A program made the position numbers and the translations under genes. A stretch of DNA of 46,704 nt from an uncultured Coprococcus sp. (GTDB lineage: Bacteria > Bacillota > Clostridia > Lachnospirales > Lachnospiraceae). The stretch is taken from assembly GCA_947632705.1 (NCBI GenBank), contig CANRQE010000015.1:1-46704 (forward strand), given 5' to 3'. The notes beneath the pieces were generated by a model. That model was not told the DNA's origin, searched no databases, and saw nothing but the letters and a program-made list of their open reading frames with translations. Positions 35,252 to 43,520 of the stretch are shown piece after piece (within the stretch, counting starts at the first letter, position 1; every line of letters starts with the position of its first letter).

Positions 35252-35465
35252 CACTGGTCTCTCCTTTTTGTTCAAGAATGATCATTTCTTTTTCCACATC
35301 TGCAAGATGTCCTTTACATTCCTGAACAAGATTTACACCCTCGGTATAGATGGCAAGGGATTCTTTCAGGGAAATTTCCGGTTCCTCCAAACGTCTTGCA
35401 ATCTCCTCCAAACGATCCATCGCCTTTTCAATGGAAATCTCTTTCTCCTCATCCTTTTGTTTCAT
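35244..35465 (-). CDS. xseB: Exodeoxyribonuclease VII small subunit
   Basis: 73 residues, the normal size. Helical protein with the conserved core IEKAMDRLEEIARRLEEPEISLKESLAIYTEG. It binds XseA to form the single-strand exonuclease. The ATG at 35465 overlaps the end of xseA by 17 nt, preceded by GAGAGG; the upstream extension of the frame (15 codons) is inside xseA and has no family match. Overlaps at both ends indicate tight translational coupling. Confidence 0.94.
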   Translation of the reverse strand: MKQKDEEKEISIEKAMDRLEEIARRLEEPEISLKESLAIYTEGVNLVQECKGHLADVEKEMIILEQKGETSDQ

Positions 35466-36663
35466 GCCGTTCCTCTCTTTCACAGACGATAGCGCCAACC
35501 GTTCCGTCATGTATGGTAAGCTGCAGCGGATCTCCTACATGGAGCTGGAAAACTGACCGGACCGGCTGTCCCTGACTTTCAATATACCCAAATCCGTTAA
35601 CCAGTCTGGCGGATGGCGACAGGCCATGCAGCCGCGCCGTCAGAAGCTCCAGCCTGTGTACGTTTGCATCATAATTGATACGCATGTTCCGGACAATCCT
35701 GTCCTGCAGTTCGTCCAGATATATCTGCTGTTGTTTCAGCCTCTGTTTCGGATGCATCTTCCTCAGATACTTCTCCGCCTGTTCCAGTCTGTCATAATAT
35801 CCTGCTATTTTCATATACATCAGACGCTTCATACGGGCATCCGTCTCACGCAGCTTCTCTATTACAGACATAATATCCGGAATTGCAAGCTCACAGGCGG
35901 CCGAAGGAGTCGGCGCCCTTAAATCCGCAGCATAATCCGCAATTGTATTGTCAATCTCATGTCCCGTTCCGGAAATAATCGGCGTTTTTGCATGATAAAT
36001 TGCCCACGCAACCGCTTCCTCGTTAAATGCCCATAATTCCTCTATCGATCCGCCGCCCCTGCCGATGATGATGGTATCAACTCCCATCTCGTCAAGCGTT
36101 CTGATTCCATTCACAATATCCCTGACAGCACCGTCCCCCTGCACCTTAGCCGGATACAGAATCAGCTGAACATAAGGATTTCTTCTCTTTGCAATATTTT
36201 TTATATCTTCTATAGCGGCACCTGTTTCAGAGGTCACGATTCCTACCCTTTTCGGAAATTTCGGGATTGGTTTTTTCATCTCAAACTCAAATAAGCCCTG
36301 TTCATAGAGCTTTTGCTTCAGCCGTTCGTATTCTTCATAGAGATTCCCGGTTCCCGAGAGACGAATATCCTGTACATATAACTGATATCTCCCATCCCGC
36401 TCATAGACATTCACACTGCCATGGGCAGTCACCAACTGTCCGTTCTCCATGCGAAAAGGCAGACCGGTATATGTATTGCTTTTAAACATCACTGCCGCCA
36501 TTGCACCGGTCTCATCTTTCAGGGTAAAATAGATATGACCGGAGCTATGATATTTACAGTTCGATACCTCGCCTTTTACATAAATATCAGACAATAAATA
36601 ATCACTGCCAATCAGGTTCTTAATATAACCGTTAACCTGTCCTACCGTATAATTCTTTACCAT
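35449..36663 (-). CDS. xseA: Exodeoxyribonuclease VII large subunit
   Basis: 404 residues. N-terminal OB-fold for single-stranded DNA (residues ~5-100, with YHSSGHIYFTLKDE), a catalytic domain with GIVTSETGAAIEDI and VDTIIIGRGGGSIEELWAFNEE, then a coiled-coil arm (~270-350) that carries XseB subunits. Degrades single-stranded DNA from both ends. It lies 14 nt behind nusB. Confidence 0.96.
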   Translation of the reverse strand: MVKNYTVGQVNGYIKNLIGSDYLLSDIYVKGEVSNCKYHSSGHIYFTLKDETGAMAAVMFKSNTYTGLPFRMENGQLVTAHGSVNVYERDGRYQLYVQDIRLSGTGNLYEEYERLKQKLYEQGLFEFEMKKPIPKFPKRVGIVTSETGAAIEDIKNIAKRRNPYVQLILYPAKVQGDGAVRDIVNGIRTLDEMGVDTIIIGRGGGSIEELWAFNEEAVAWAIYHAKTPIISGTGHEIDNTIADYAADLRAPTPSAACELAIPDIMSVIEKLRETDARMKRLMYMKIAGYYDRLEQAEKYLRKMHPKQRLKQQQIYLDELQDRIVRNMRINYDANVHRLELLTARLHGLSPSARLVNGFGYIESQGQPVRSVFQLHVGDPLQLTIHDGTVGAIVCEREERHETKG

Positions 36664-36677
36664 ATATCCTCATGCCT

Positions 36678-37106
36678 TTATGCAAGCTTTGCCAGCAATG
36701 CATTCACAAATCCCTTTGCTTCCGTATCACAATACACCTTTGACAATTCAACAGCCTCGTTGATGGATACCTTGAACGGAATCTCGTCCTCATACAGAAT
36801 CTCATAAACCGCAAGACGTAAGATTGCAAGCTCGGCCTTTCCGATCCTTGCCAACTTCCAGCCCTCCGAAATACGTTCTATCTCTGCGTCTATCAGGTCC
36901 TTCTTCTCCACGATATCCATAATTTTTTTTGCGATATAAGCTTTGTCTGCATCACTGTAGCTGTCACCTGTTCCTTCTCCGGTATCCGTCAGCAGATCCG
37001 TATCGGAAAGAGCCAGCTTCACCTGCTCTTCCATCTCTGATGCATCCTGAAATGACAGGCTGAATAATATTTTAAAAATCCGGTCTCTTATCTCTCTTCT
37101 GGTCAT
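36678..37106 (-). CDS. nusB: Transcription antitermination factor NusB
   Basis: 142 residues, all-helical. N-terminal TRREIRDRIFKILFSLSFQD and C-terminal IPFKVSINEAVELSKVYCDTEAKGFVNALLAKLA are family signatures. Works with NusE (S10) on boxA in rRNA transcription. Residues ~40-55 (LLTDTGEGTGDSYSDAD) form a longer acidic loop than in E. coli NusB. Placed 10 nt behind the Asp23-family gene, as in Bacillus (yqhY-nusB). Confidence 0.95.
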   Translation of the reverse strand: MTRREIRDRIFKILFSLSFQDASEMEEQVKLALSDTDLLTDTGEGTGDSYSDADKAYIAKKIMDIVEKKDLIDAEIERISEGWKLARIGKAELAILRLAVYEILYEDEIPFKVSINEAVELSKVYCDTEAKGFVNALLAKLA

Positions 37107-37116
37107 AATGTCCTCT

Positions 37117-37494
37117 CTAGTTTGAATCCTTCATCCTTACCCCGGCAATCCTGATATTGACCTTCGTTACATGGAGGCCCGTCATCGTCTCAATTGCCTG
37201 TTTGACCTTATCCTGTACCTGGGACGAAACCTTTGGAATACTATACTCATACAGGACTTCAAGATTCAGCTCAACCTGTACTTCCCCCGGAAGCAGCTCC
37301 ACTCTGACACCCTTTGCAGGGTTCTTCTTTCCGAGCATACTTGCCAGCTCATTTGTCAGATTCCCTGTCAGTCTGGATACTCCTTCTACCTCACAGGCCG
37401 CCAGTCCTGCAATAATGGCCACAACTTCATCTGCAATCTGAACCTGTCCCAGCGGATTTTCCTCTTTGATATTATATAAACTCTCTTCACTCAT
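37117..37494 (-). CDS. Asp23/Gls24-family envelope stress protein (YqhY-like)
   Basis: 125 residues. A single Asp23 domain: GQVQIADEVVAIIAGLAACEVEGV at the start and IPKVSSQVQDKVKQAIETMTGL toward the end. Family members are small cytoplasmic or membrane-associated proteins. YqhY, which occupies the same place next to nusB in Bacillus, affects acetyl-CoA carboxylase activity (knowledge). The ATG at 37494 is chosen because GGGAGG and AGGA precede it; the frame runs 11 codons further up. It is the first gene of the housekeeping operon that extends to recN. Confidence 0.88.
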   Translation of the reverse strand: MSEESLYNIKEENPLGQVQIADEVVAIIAGLAACEVEGVSRLTGNLTNELASMLGKKNPAKGVRVELLPGEVQVELNLEVLYEYSIPKVSSQVQDKVKQAIETMTGLHVTKVNIRIAGVRMKDSN

Positions 37495-37527
37495 ATCCTG
37501 TACCTCCCATATTCTGGATTTATCCAC

Positions 37528-37589
37528 TCCGATAAGTTATTATATATCAATTATATGTAATTTTGCAAATAAATATATAACTTATCGGA
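37528..37589 (-). promoter_or_regulatory. Promoter flanked by 13-bp inverted repeats
   Basis: Minus strand TTGCAA (37563-37568), an 18-bp spacer and TATAAT (37539-37544). Perfect inverted repeats TCCGATAAGTTAT (37528-37540) and ATAACTTATCGGA (37577-37589) lie over the -10/start region and just upstream of the -35. No T-run follows, so it is not a normal terminator; a repressor binding both arms, or a hairpin ending the spoIIIA message, are the options. It should drive the Asp23-family to recN operon. Confidence 0.55.
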
Positions 37590-37603
37590 ATGAATTGCAA
37601 CCA

Positions 37604-38317
37604 TCACTTATCCGGAGATACAGAAATAACCACCTGACTGATACTATAACCCGTTTTTCTGGTCACAATATCCTCTACCTGCGCTCTGTCCGCATCACTT
37701 AACGAATCAACCGGCAATGCCACATCCACAGAAGTATCGCTGATCGTTACGATTGCATCTGCATAGCCTTTGGCTGTAAGTAAGGTTTCCGTATCCGATT
37801 CTTTTTCAATGGTATCACTCAATTGTACATAAGAGGCAATTGCCTCATCTCTGGAAGTCTGGTCAATACTTTCATCACTGATAATCGCAAGCAGGGCCTC
37901 TTTGCTCCTGGAACGGTTCTGCTCTCTGTTCAGCTTGGCTGTTGCCATATTATTCTGTACAACCTCCGCATTCGTCAAAACAGCTTTTCCGATATCCTCT
38001 TCATCACTGTTCAATTCCACTTCCTGATCCAGAGATGCCTCTGCACCGGTTGTAGCCTCATCAGGCTCTGCAGCTGTTTCCGTATTTTCAGAAGCTTCTG
38101 CTGTTTCCGTACTGCCGGATGCGGTTTCCCCCTCAGCGACAGACGATGCCTCATCCTCGTAACTGATTACCTCCAAATCTGCCCGTTTCCCCTGTGCATC
38201 CTCTAAGCTTGTATTTTCTTTTTGCTTACTTTCATTAAAATTCAGATAACCGGCTACTCCAATCATAACCGATAATGCCAGAATTACCAGTCTGTTTTTT
38301 GTAAATATTTTTTTCAT
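37604..38317 (-). CDS. spoIIIAH: SpoIIIAH, stage III sporulation protein
   Basis: 237 residues. Mother-cell membrane protein that pairs with forespore SpoIIQ, or its clostridial equivalent, across the intermembrane space. One N-terminal membrane helix (RLVILALSVMIGVAGYL), a long acidic linker rich in Glu, Ala and Thr (~residues 38-110), and a C-terminal YscJ/FliF-like domain ending SISQVVISVSPDK. The ATG at 38317 follows GGAGGG; a GTG five codons earlier is inside that site. Last gene of the operon. Confidence 0.93.
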   Translation of the reverse strand: MKKIFTKNRLVILALSVMIGVAGYLNFNESKQKENTSLEDAQGKRADLEVISYEDEASSVAEGETASGSTETAEASENTETAAEPDEATTGAEASLDQEVELNSDEEDIGKAVLTNAEVVQNNMATAKLNREQNRSRSKEALLAIISDESIDQTSRDEAIASYVQLSDTIEKESDTETLLTAKGYADAIVTISDTSVDVALPVDSLSDADRAQVEDIVTRKTGYSISQVVISVSPDK

Positions 38318-38328
38318 GTAACCCTCCG

Positions 38329-38937
38329 TCACTTTAATTCTAATACCACAATCTTATGCACCGGAACATTAAATAATGCCTGTACAGCTTCTGTTATTTC
38401 CATGACCGTTGCCGGATTTCCGCCTCCCTCACAGGCAATCAGAATTCCTTCTATCTCAGGCTCTAAAATCTTGCTGACATATGGCTCGCTGTTTCCTTCA
38501 TAATCAGTGAAAACGGTCGTTTGGCTTTCGGATTTTTGCTCTCCCTGTTCGTCTGTCCTGTAATCCGTCTGTTGATCCTTTAAGGCAATTGTTTCTCCGG
38601 AATCTTTTCTGGTGATCATCACATGAACTTCTCCTACATTTTTCACTCCGGACAGAATGTCCTCCAGTCTGGCCTCCATAGTTTCAATATACATTTCACC
38701 CTCATCTCTGGTCACATCCCCGGAGCTGACTGAAGGCATCTCACTGCTTTCGGTATCCTGTTCTTTCTCTGTATCTGATTCCTGAAACAACACTGACTGC
38801 CCGGAATCGGCCGGCCAGACAATGATGAACAAACAGATTCCCACAAGGAGGATGACAATAAAATTTCTGATTTTATTGTTTTTTTCGCTAAAAAGCTTTT
38901 CAATCTTGTCCTTAAAACTATACCCATCCTTTTCCAT
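38329..38937 (-). CDS. spoIIIAG: SpoIIIAG, stage III sporulation protein
   Basis: 202 residues. One membrane helix (FIVILLVGICLFIIVW), then an acidic linker and a domain VGEVHVMITRKDSGE...GILIACEGGGNPATVMEITEAVQALF that matches the ring-forming domain of the SpoIIIA channel. SpoIIIAG forms large rings in the mother-cell membrane (knowledge from Bacillus). The ATG at 38937 has GGGGA 9 nt ahead; a GTG at 38952 overlapping the spoIIIAF stop is a possible alternative. Confidence 0.93.
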   Translation of the reverse strand: MEKDGYSFKDKIEKLFSEKNNKIRNFIVILLVGICLFIIVWPADSGQSVLFQESDTEKEQDTESSEMPSVSSGDVTRDEGEMYIETMEARLEDILSGVKNVGEVHVMITRKDSGETIALKDQQTDYRTDEQGEQKSESQTTVFTDYEGNSEPYVSKILEPEIEGILIACEGGGNPATVMEITEAVQALFNVPVHKIVVLELK

Positions 38938-38951
38938 AACTCTATTCCCCA

Positions 38952-39410
38952 CTAGTATATGAAAATATCCTCTTTTCTCATTCCATATTCCTTTGAAATT
39001 TCTGAAATAATTTCATCCTGTGCGACCTGATTTCCATATTCATCATACGCCTCTAATCCATAAAGCTCCATTTTTATAATATGATAATCCTCATCCAGCT
39101 CGAGCTCTACATCCGCCTGCACAGAAAATCGTTCTGCCAGATACCCGGCAACCAGTTCTTCCATCACATCCCGGTAATAGGCATATTCATCTTCCACAAC
39201 AAAGCTGCCAATAGAAGAAGTATCATATTGCAGCTTCAGTTTTTTATCCGGAGAAAACAGTTCCAGTACAGGAGATACGACAACAATGATCATGACAAAT
39301 CCCGTTACGGTCTGAATATGCTTCTTATATTTTTCATCCGGTGCCAGATATAAAACCAGTGAAAAGAAAATTGTAAAAATGATAATGCTCCGTATCCATT
39401 CATTTAACAT
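38952..39410 (-). CDS. spoIIIAF: SpoIIIAF, stage III sporulation protein
   Basis: 152 residues. Two N-terminal membrane helices (SIIIFTIFFSLVLYLAP and VTGFVMIIVVVSPVLELF) and a C-terminal soluble domain with alternating charge (VQADVELELDEDYHIIKMELYG). Part of the eight-protein SpoIIIA complex. The ATG at 39410 has GGGGTGA 7 nt ahead; the frame extends 6 codons further to a TTG that overlaps spoIIIAE. Confidence 0.92.
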   Translation of the reverse strand: MLNEWIRSIIIFTIFFSLVLYLAPDEKYKKHIQTVTGFVMIIVVVSPVLELFSPDKKLKLQYDTSSIGSFVVEDEYAYYRDVMEELVAGYLAERFSVQADVELELDEDYHIIKMELYGLEAYDEYGNQVAQDEIISEISKEYGMRKEDIFIY

Positions 39411-39417
39411 TTCGCCG

Positions 39418-40581
39418 TCACCCCGCAAGCATAGAAAGCATGGTAATGCTGACTACAAACATCAAAACTGCAATCCAGATTCCTTTAAGCATCAGAGAAA
39501 TTGTAAGAGCCATAGCATGTACTCCTTCTGAAAAACGTTTATCCCCCAGAGGCTGGACCAGTGCGGACACTACCTTCAGTGACAGCAAAATCACTCCGAT
39601 CTTTACTACCGGCAGAATGGAAATTACAATCAGAATAACTGCCCCTGCCATACCGATACAATTTTTGATCATGATTCCGGAACCGATCAGTATCCCCGCA
39701 ACAGATTCCGCCGCACCGCCGCCGGGCAGAGAGCCGATTATTTTTACAAATGTATTCCGTTCCAGCCGGTCCACAGCCGGCGTGACCATGCCCTTGATCA
39801 GATTAAGTCCTGTCAGAACCGCCAGCATGGTTTTCATGATCCAGCCGGCTATGCTCCGCATCAGTCCCACCGTTCTGGAAAAATAATCCTCCTGATTGAC
39901 CCTGTTGACCAGTGCAATCATACCACTGCATTTTATAATCGGAAAAACGATCCTGCACAGAATATTCTCGCACATGTATATCGCCATCACAATCATTTCA
40001 TAGGATAACATTGCCGTATTTTCTCCGTTGGAATAACCGGCCGCTACGGCATAGACAGGAATAAAGACAGTCATAAACTCTGTAATGTCCTGTACCGTTT
40101 CAACCGCAATATCATTTACCAGCGTAAAGCTTACAAGCAACAGGGAAACCAGAATCAGATATGTAACAAAAAACCCATTCCCCCCAACATAGCTTCCGAA
40201 TTGCCCTGACAGGTTGGAAAAAACCGTACCTATGACAATAATAGCCAGAAGCTGTACCATAATGGCATGACTTCCTTTGATTTCATAATAGATATGATCC
40301 AAAAGACGATCCAGCAGATATTGAATCAATTCATCCGTTCTGCCTTCCTTCAGATATGCAAATACCGCAGAAAACGAAAGCTCCTGCTTGTCTGACAATA
40401 ATGCGTCCAGTTCGTCAAACTCTTCGTCATAGGTTTCATCATATCCGTTATTTTCATCATATCCGCTATTTTCATCATATCCACCGTATGCCATATATGC
40501 AGAACAGGATTGCTCCGGCATACCAAAAACAGACAGCATACAGCATATGGAAATCCGTACAAATACCCGGCTAATTCCCAA
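39418..40581 (-). CDS. spoIIIAE: SpoIIIAE, multi-pass stage III sporulation protein
   Basis: 387 residues. Signal-like N-terminus (RISICCMLSVFGMPEQSCSA), an acidic tandem-repeat segment GYDENSGYDENNGYDET at residues 34-50, then seven or more membrane helices with the conserved GMVTPAVDRLE and IIGSLPGGGAAESVAGILIGSG. In Bacillus it is the largest membrane part of the SpoIIIA channel. The start appears to be TTG at 40581, overlapping the spoIIIAD stop by 11 nt; no in-frame ATG before the signal segment exists. The repeat is coded by an 18-bp tandem DNA repeat. Confidence 0.94.
   Translation of the reverse strand: MGISRVFVRISICCMLSVFGMPEQSCSAYMAYGGYDENSGYDENNGYDETYDEEFDELDALLSDKQELSFSAVFAYLKEGRTDELIQYLLDRLLDHIYYEIKGSHAIMVQLLAIIVIGTVFSNLSGQFGSYVGGNGFFVTYLILVSLLLVSFTLVNDIAVETVQDITEFMTVFIPVYAVAAGYSNGENTAMLSYEMIVMAIYMCENILCRIVFPIIKCSGMIALVNRVNQEDYFSRTVGLMRSIAGWIMKTMLAVLTGLNLIKGMVTPAVDRLERNTFVKIIGSLPGGGAAESVAGILIGSGIMIKNCIGMAGAVILIVISILPVVKIGVILLSLKVVSALVQPLGDKRFSEGVHAMALTISLMLKGIWIAVLMFVVSITMLSMLAG
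40434..40482 (-). repeat. 18-bp tandem repeat in spoIIIAE, about 2.7 copies
   Basis: The plus-strand unit TTTCATCATATCCGYTAT occurs at 40434-40451 and 40452-40469, with a partial third copy to 40482. It codes for the acidic GYDENN repeat just after the presumed signal segment of SpoIIIAE. The in-frame unit allows length change without a frameshift. Confidence 0.8.
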
Positions 40582-40960
40582 TCAACATCACCACCATATC
40601 AATGACACTCAGCAAGACCGGAACACTGATTGCGATCATGGAAACCCTGCCAGCCAGCTCAATCTGCGCTGCAACGGCATGGTAGCCTGCATCCTTGCAG
40701 ATACAGGAAGAAAATTCACAAATATAAGCGATTCCCAGCATTTTCATAATAATTTCAAAATAGACAATATCCAGATGGATATAATCCAAAAGCTGTTCCA
40801 TGTAAGTGACCAGATCCTTTAATCTGGCAAGTGTATAGCTTATAATGAATAAGCACGCTCCGATACTGATCAGCGTGCTATATTCTCCATTGATCTTATT
40901 CAGTTTTATTGCAATTAAAACAGCAATGACCGACACCATAGACAATGCTGCAAGGCTCAT
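40571..40960 (-). CDS. spoIIIAD: SpoIIIAD, stage III sporulation protein
   Basis: 129 residues with about four membrane segments (SMVSVIAVLIAIKL, LISIGACLFIISYTLARL, a central amphipathic part with YICEFSSCICKDAGYHAVAAQIELAGRV, and ISVPVLLSVIDMVVMLIG). Homologous in its membrane part to SpoIIIAC. Ribosome site AGGAGGGG precedes the ATG. It ends inside the start region of spoIIIAE. Confidence 0.93.
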   Translation of the reverse strand: MSLAALSMVSVIAVLIAIKLNKINGEYSTLISIGACLFIISYTLARLKDLVTYMEQLLDYIHLDIVYFEIIMKMLGIAYICEFSSCICKDAGYHAVAAQIELAGRVSMIAISVPVLLSVIDMVVMLIGN

Positions 40961-40971
40961 GGCATCCCCTC

Positions 40972-41172
40972 CTATGATCCTATATTGATCAGCTCCATTA
41001 TTTCATCAAACAACTGCCTGATATAGGGAAGAATCCAGGATAAAACAATGATCAGACCTGCCAGATTCAACAGGTAGGCATGCTCTTCCTTCCCGGAATG
41101 CTTCAATATCTGATTCAGCAATGCAACCAATATTCCAACTGCTCCAATTTTAAATAATATCTGGATCGTCAT
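40972..41172 (-). CDS. spoIIIAC: SpoIIIAC, stage III sporulation protein
   Basis: 66 residues, the normal size. Two membrane helices (IGAVGILVALLNQIL and LAGLIIVLSWILPYI) joined by a KHSGKEEHAYLLN loop, a pattern kept in the family. Small membrane member of the SpoIIIA complex. Separated by 11 nt from spoIIIAD and 15 nt from spoIIIAB. Confidence 0.93.
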   Translation of the reverse strand: MTIQILFKIGAVGILVALLNQILKHSGKEEHAYLLNLAGLIIVLSWILPYIRQLFDEIMELINIGS

Positions 41173-41187
41173 ATATAACCTGTCCTA

Positions 41188-41709
41188 TCACAACATAATA
41201 ATAACCAGAAAGATTCCTCCCAGAATACCCAGACTATGCGCCGTCTTTTTTATTCCTGCAGTTTTCTCCCTCTGACATTCATATTCATACTGCATTTCCT
41301 CCTCCCACAGAGACAGACCGCTTAACTGGGCTTCTACATCCAGATATCCAAGAATCCCTCCCAGTTCCCTGATCTGACAAATCTGCTTTTCGTTAAAACG
41401 GCTCTCCTTCTCCAGACGATCGATACAGTCCTCCCATATGAGCAAAAAAGACGCATCGGAATTCTCTCCGGTTCGTTCAGACAAACTCTTCAGCCAATCT
41501 GAAACAGCGCCGGTTGTACGATGAGACAGATTGTCAAAAACATCACACAGAGGTGACAGGGCATACTTCAATTCCCCCTTTATCATGGATGCAACCATCA
41601 CCATACAATGCAGTTCTTCCGTCATTGTTTCATGATATTTTCCAACTGTATGTCCAATACAATAGGATGTCCAGATCATTCCTGCCGCCCAGATACATTT
41701 CCAGATCAT
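41188..41709 (-). CDS. spoIIIAB: SpoIIIAB, stage III sporulation protein
   Basis: 173 residues from the ATG at 41709, matching the ~171 of the Bacillus protein. The frame runs 20 codons further into spoIIIAA, but this start puts the first membrane helix (CIWAAGMIWTSYCIGHTV) at the very N-terminus, as in the family, and has GCGGGGAG 10 nt ahead. The middle is a helical cytoplasmic region similar to type II secretion GspF proteins, with LGYLDVEAQLSGLSLWEEEM; a C-terminal helix (LGILGGIFLVIIML) closes it. Partner of the SpoIIIAA ATPase. Confidence 0.93.
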   Translation of the reverse strand: MIWKCIWAAGMIWTSYCIGHTVGKYHETMTEELHCMVMVASMIKGELKYALSPLCDVFDNLSHRTTGAVSDWLKSLSERTGENSDASFLLIWEDCIDRLEKESRFNEKQICQIRELGGILGYLDVEAQLSGLSLWEEEMQYEYECQREKTAGIKKTAHSLGILGGIFLVIIML

Positions 41710-41731
41710 AAATACATGACTCCCCGCTTTT

Positions 41732-42706
41732 TTATGTTCCTCCATACAGACAGGTTCCGCGTTCATCAAAGATATTCTGTATTCCTCCGATATGTTCTCT
41801 GTTGCTCAATACGATATATCGTTCAAAAATTCTTTCCTCCACCAGCTTACGCAGTCCAGGCCTGTTCTTAATATCGTCTATAGAACTGCCATGTACCGTT
41901 GCAAGAAGCTTACAGCCACAGTTAATGACATTATATATCGCATCTATATCATCCCGGCCCCCGATTTCATCCACAGCAATCACCTGTGGGGACATCGAGC
42001 GTATCATCATCAGCATGCCATATGCTTTGGGACAGCAGTCCAGCACATCCGTACGAATCCCCAGATCATTCTGCGGCATTCCCTTATAACAGGCTCCGAT
42101 TTCCGAACGCTCGTCTACAACACCCACATTAAAGCCCTTGCCGCCCGTTGAACCATCTGACAAAACCCGTATGATATCCCGCAGCAGCGTCGTCTTCCCA
42201 CATCCCGGAGGGGAAATGATCAGCGTATGCGCAACCGTATCCTGATTCAAAATATAAGGTATAACTCGTCCACTGCATCCCTTCACCTGATGTGCCAGAC
42301 GGATATTAATAAAGGATATATGTTTGACACATTTAATTTTCCCATCCTCCAGAACTACTTTACCTGCTATACCGACCCTGTGTCCGCCCTGTATCGTGAT
42401 AAAGCCCTGCCGGATCTCATCCTCATAAGCATACAGGGAATAGTTGCTGATATACTCTAAGGTTTCATGAATATCCGAAGGACGGACGATATATGCATGT
42501 TGTCTGATCGTTGTCCGTTCTCCTGCTTCTGTCAAAAAAAACTCCTGATTTCCATAGACCATAATTAATGGTTCATTAATCCGTAACCGTATCTCCTGCA
42601 GTCTGCTGTAATCAAACCGCGGCATAATAAATACCCTGCGCAGCCGTCTGGACAAAATACTCTCCAGGTTGCGGCCCAGCTCCTCCAAATGTATCACCAC
42701 CTTCAT
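41732..42706 (-). CDS. spoIIIAA: SpoIIIAA, secretion-type ATPase of the SpoIIIA complex
   Basis: 324 residues. Cytoplasmic ATPase related to secretion ATPases; it powers or opens the SpoIIIA channel from the mother cell. Walker A is LIISPPGCGKTTLLRD, Walker B VIAVDEIGGRDD; the HGSSIDDI stretch is the usual histidine box. First gene of the operon. Transcription should be by sigma-E as in Bacillus, but I could not identify a firm sigma-E promoter in the AT-rich 60 nt upstream. Confidence 0.95.
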   Translation of the reverse strand: MKVVIHLEELGRNLESILSRRLRRVFIMPRFDYSRLQEIRLRINEPLIMVYGNQEFFLTEAGERTTIRQHAYIVRPSDIHETLEYISNYSLYAYEDEIRQGFITIQGGHRVGIAGKVVLEDGKIKCVKHISFINIRLAHQVKGCSGRVIPYILNQDTVAHTLIISPPGCGKTTLLRDIIRVLSDGSTGGKGFNVGVVDERSEIGACYKGMPQNDLGIRTDVLDCCPKAYGMLMMIRSMSPQVIAVDEIGGRDDIDAIYNVINCGCKLLATVHGSSIDDIKNRPGLRKLVEERIFERYIVLSNREHIGGIQNIFDERGTCLYGGT

Positions 42707-42768
42707 TCCACTTCTTTAACTATATATATTCCCGAATTTTCAAAAAAAGAACCGGACTTTTAGGCAAT

Positions 42769-42811
42769 AAAAAAGATACCGGTGCGACAAACATCCCATC
42801 GGTATCCTTTT
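42769..42811 (-). terminator. Terminator downstream of efp
   Basis: Stem GATACCG/CGGTATC (42775-42781 and 42800-42806) with an 18-nt loop; on the minus strand six Ts follow. A T-run on the plus strand too makes it possibly bidirectional. It isolates efp from spoIIIAA. Confidence 0.8.
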
Positions 42812-42829
42812 TCGGTTATAATATATACA

Positions 42830-43396
42830 CTAAACTCTTGAGAGATATTCACCGGTTCTTGTATCAATCTTGATCGTATCTCCTTCATTGACAAACAACG
42901 GAACATATAATGTAGCACCGGTTTCAACAACACAAGGCTTGGTTGCACCTGTTGCAGTATTCCCCTTGACACCCGGTTCACATTCCGTAATCAGCAGTTC
43001 TACAAATAATGGAGGTTCAACACCGAATACAGATCCATTATGTGAAATCAGTTTACATAATTCATTTTCCTTGACAAATTTCAGAGCATCTCCGATTGCA
43101 TCCGCATTCAAAGAAATCTGATCAAAGGTCTCCGGATCCATAAAATAATACAGCTCACCATCATTATAAAGATACTGCATATCCTTTCTTTCAATATGCG
43201 CTTTTTCACACTTCTCTGTCGGACGGAAAGTCTTCTCAACTACACCGCCGCTCTTAATATTCTTAAGCTTGGTTCTGACAAAGGCAGCACCCTTTCCAGG
43301 CTTTACATGCTGGAACTCTATAATCTGATAAACGTTTCCTTCAAACTCTATTGTAACTCCATTTCTGAAATCACCTGCTGAGATCATCTCTGCCAT
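42830..43396 (-). CDS. efp: Elongation factor P
   Basis: 188 residues. Relieves ribosome stalling at proline runs. Three beta-barrel domains; the loop [17 protein letters not shown] carries Lys35, the residue modified in many bacteria, and the C-terminal [11 protein letters not shown] is the standard ending. An AAGGAGG site lies 11 nt ahead of the ATG. It has its own promoter and terminator. An aminopeptidase P gene precedes it, a frequent pairing in Firmicutes that fits a shared proline theme. Confidence 0.97.
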   Translation of the reverse strand: MAEMISAGDFRNGVTIEFEGNVYQIIEFQHVKPGKGAAFVRTKLKNIKSGGVVEKTFRPTEKCEKAHIERKDMQYLYNDGELYYFMDPETFDQISLNADAIGDALKFVKENELCKLISHNGSVFGVEPPLFVELLITECEPGVKGNTATGATKPCVVETGATLYVPLFVNEGDTIKIDTRTGEYLSRV

Positions 43397-43436
43397 ACTA
43401 CTATTATCCTCCTTAGATATAAAAACTTCTTGTCAC

Positions 43437-43465
43437 ATTTTATAATATTCTATAGAATATTTCAA
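43437..43465 (-). promoter_or_regulatory. efp promoter with an 18-bp palindromic spacer
   Basis: Minus strand TTGAAA (43460-43465), a 17-bp spacer and TAAAAT (43437-43442). An 18-bp perfect palindrome, AATATTCTATAGAATATT (43444-43461), almost exactly fills the spacer. Its place between the two hexamers is typical of a repressor operator. Confidence 0.65.
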
Positions 43466-43520
43466 CTGTTTTCTTGGTCTTCGCCAAATCTGCCGTCATC
43501 CGGTAAAAATGCATCCGCCC

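Noticed and set aside
37528..37589. Ordinary terminator after spoIIIAH
   Set aside because: Although the arms are long, no T-run follows the second arm on the minus strand, and a promoter lies in the loop.
42707..42768. Sigma-E promoter for the spoIIIA operon
   Set aside because: The AT-rich stretch contains loose look-alikes only; no pair matched both the -35 and -10 patterns at the right spacing.
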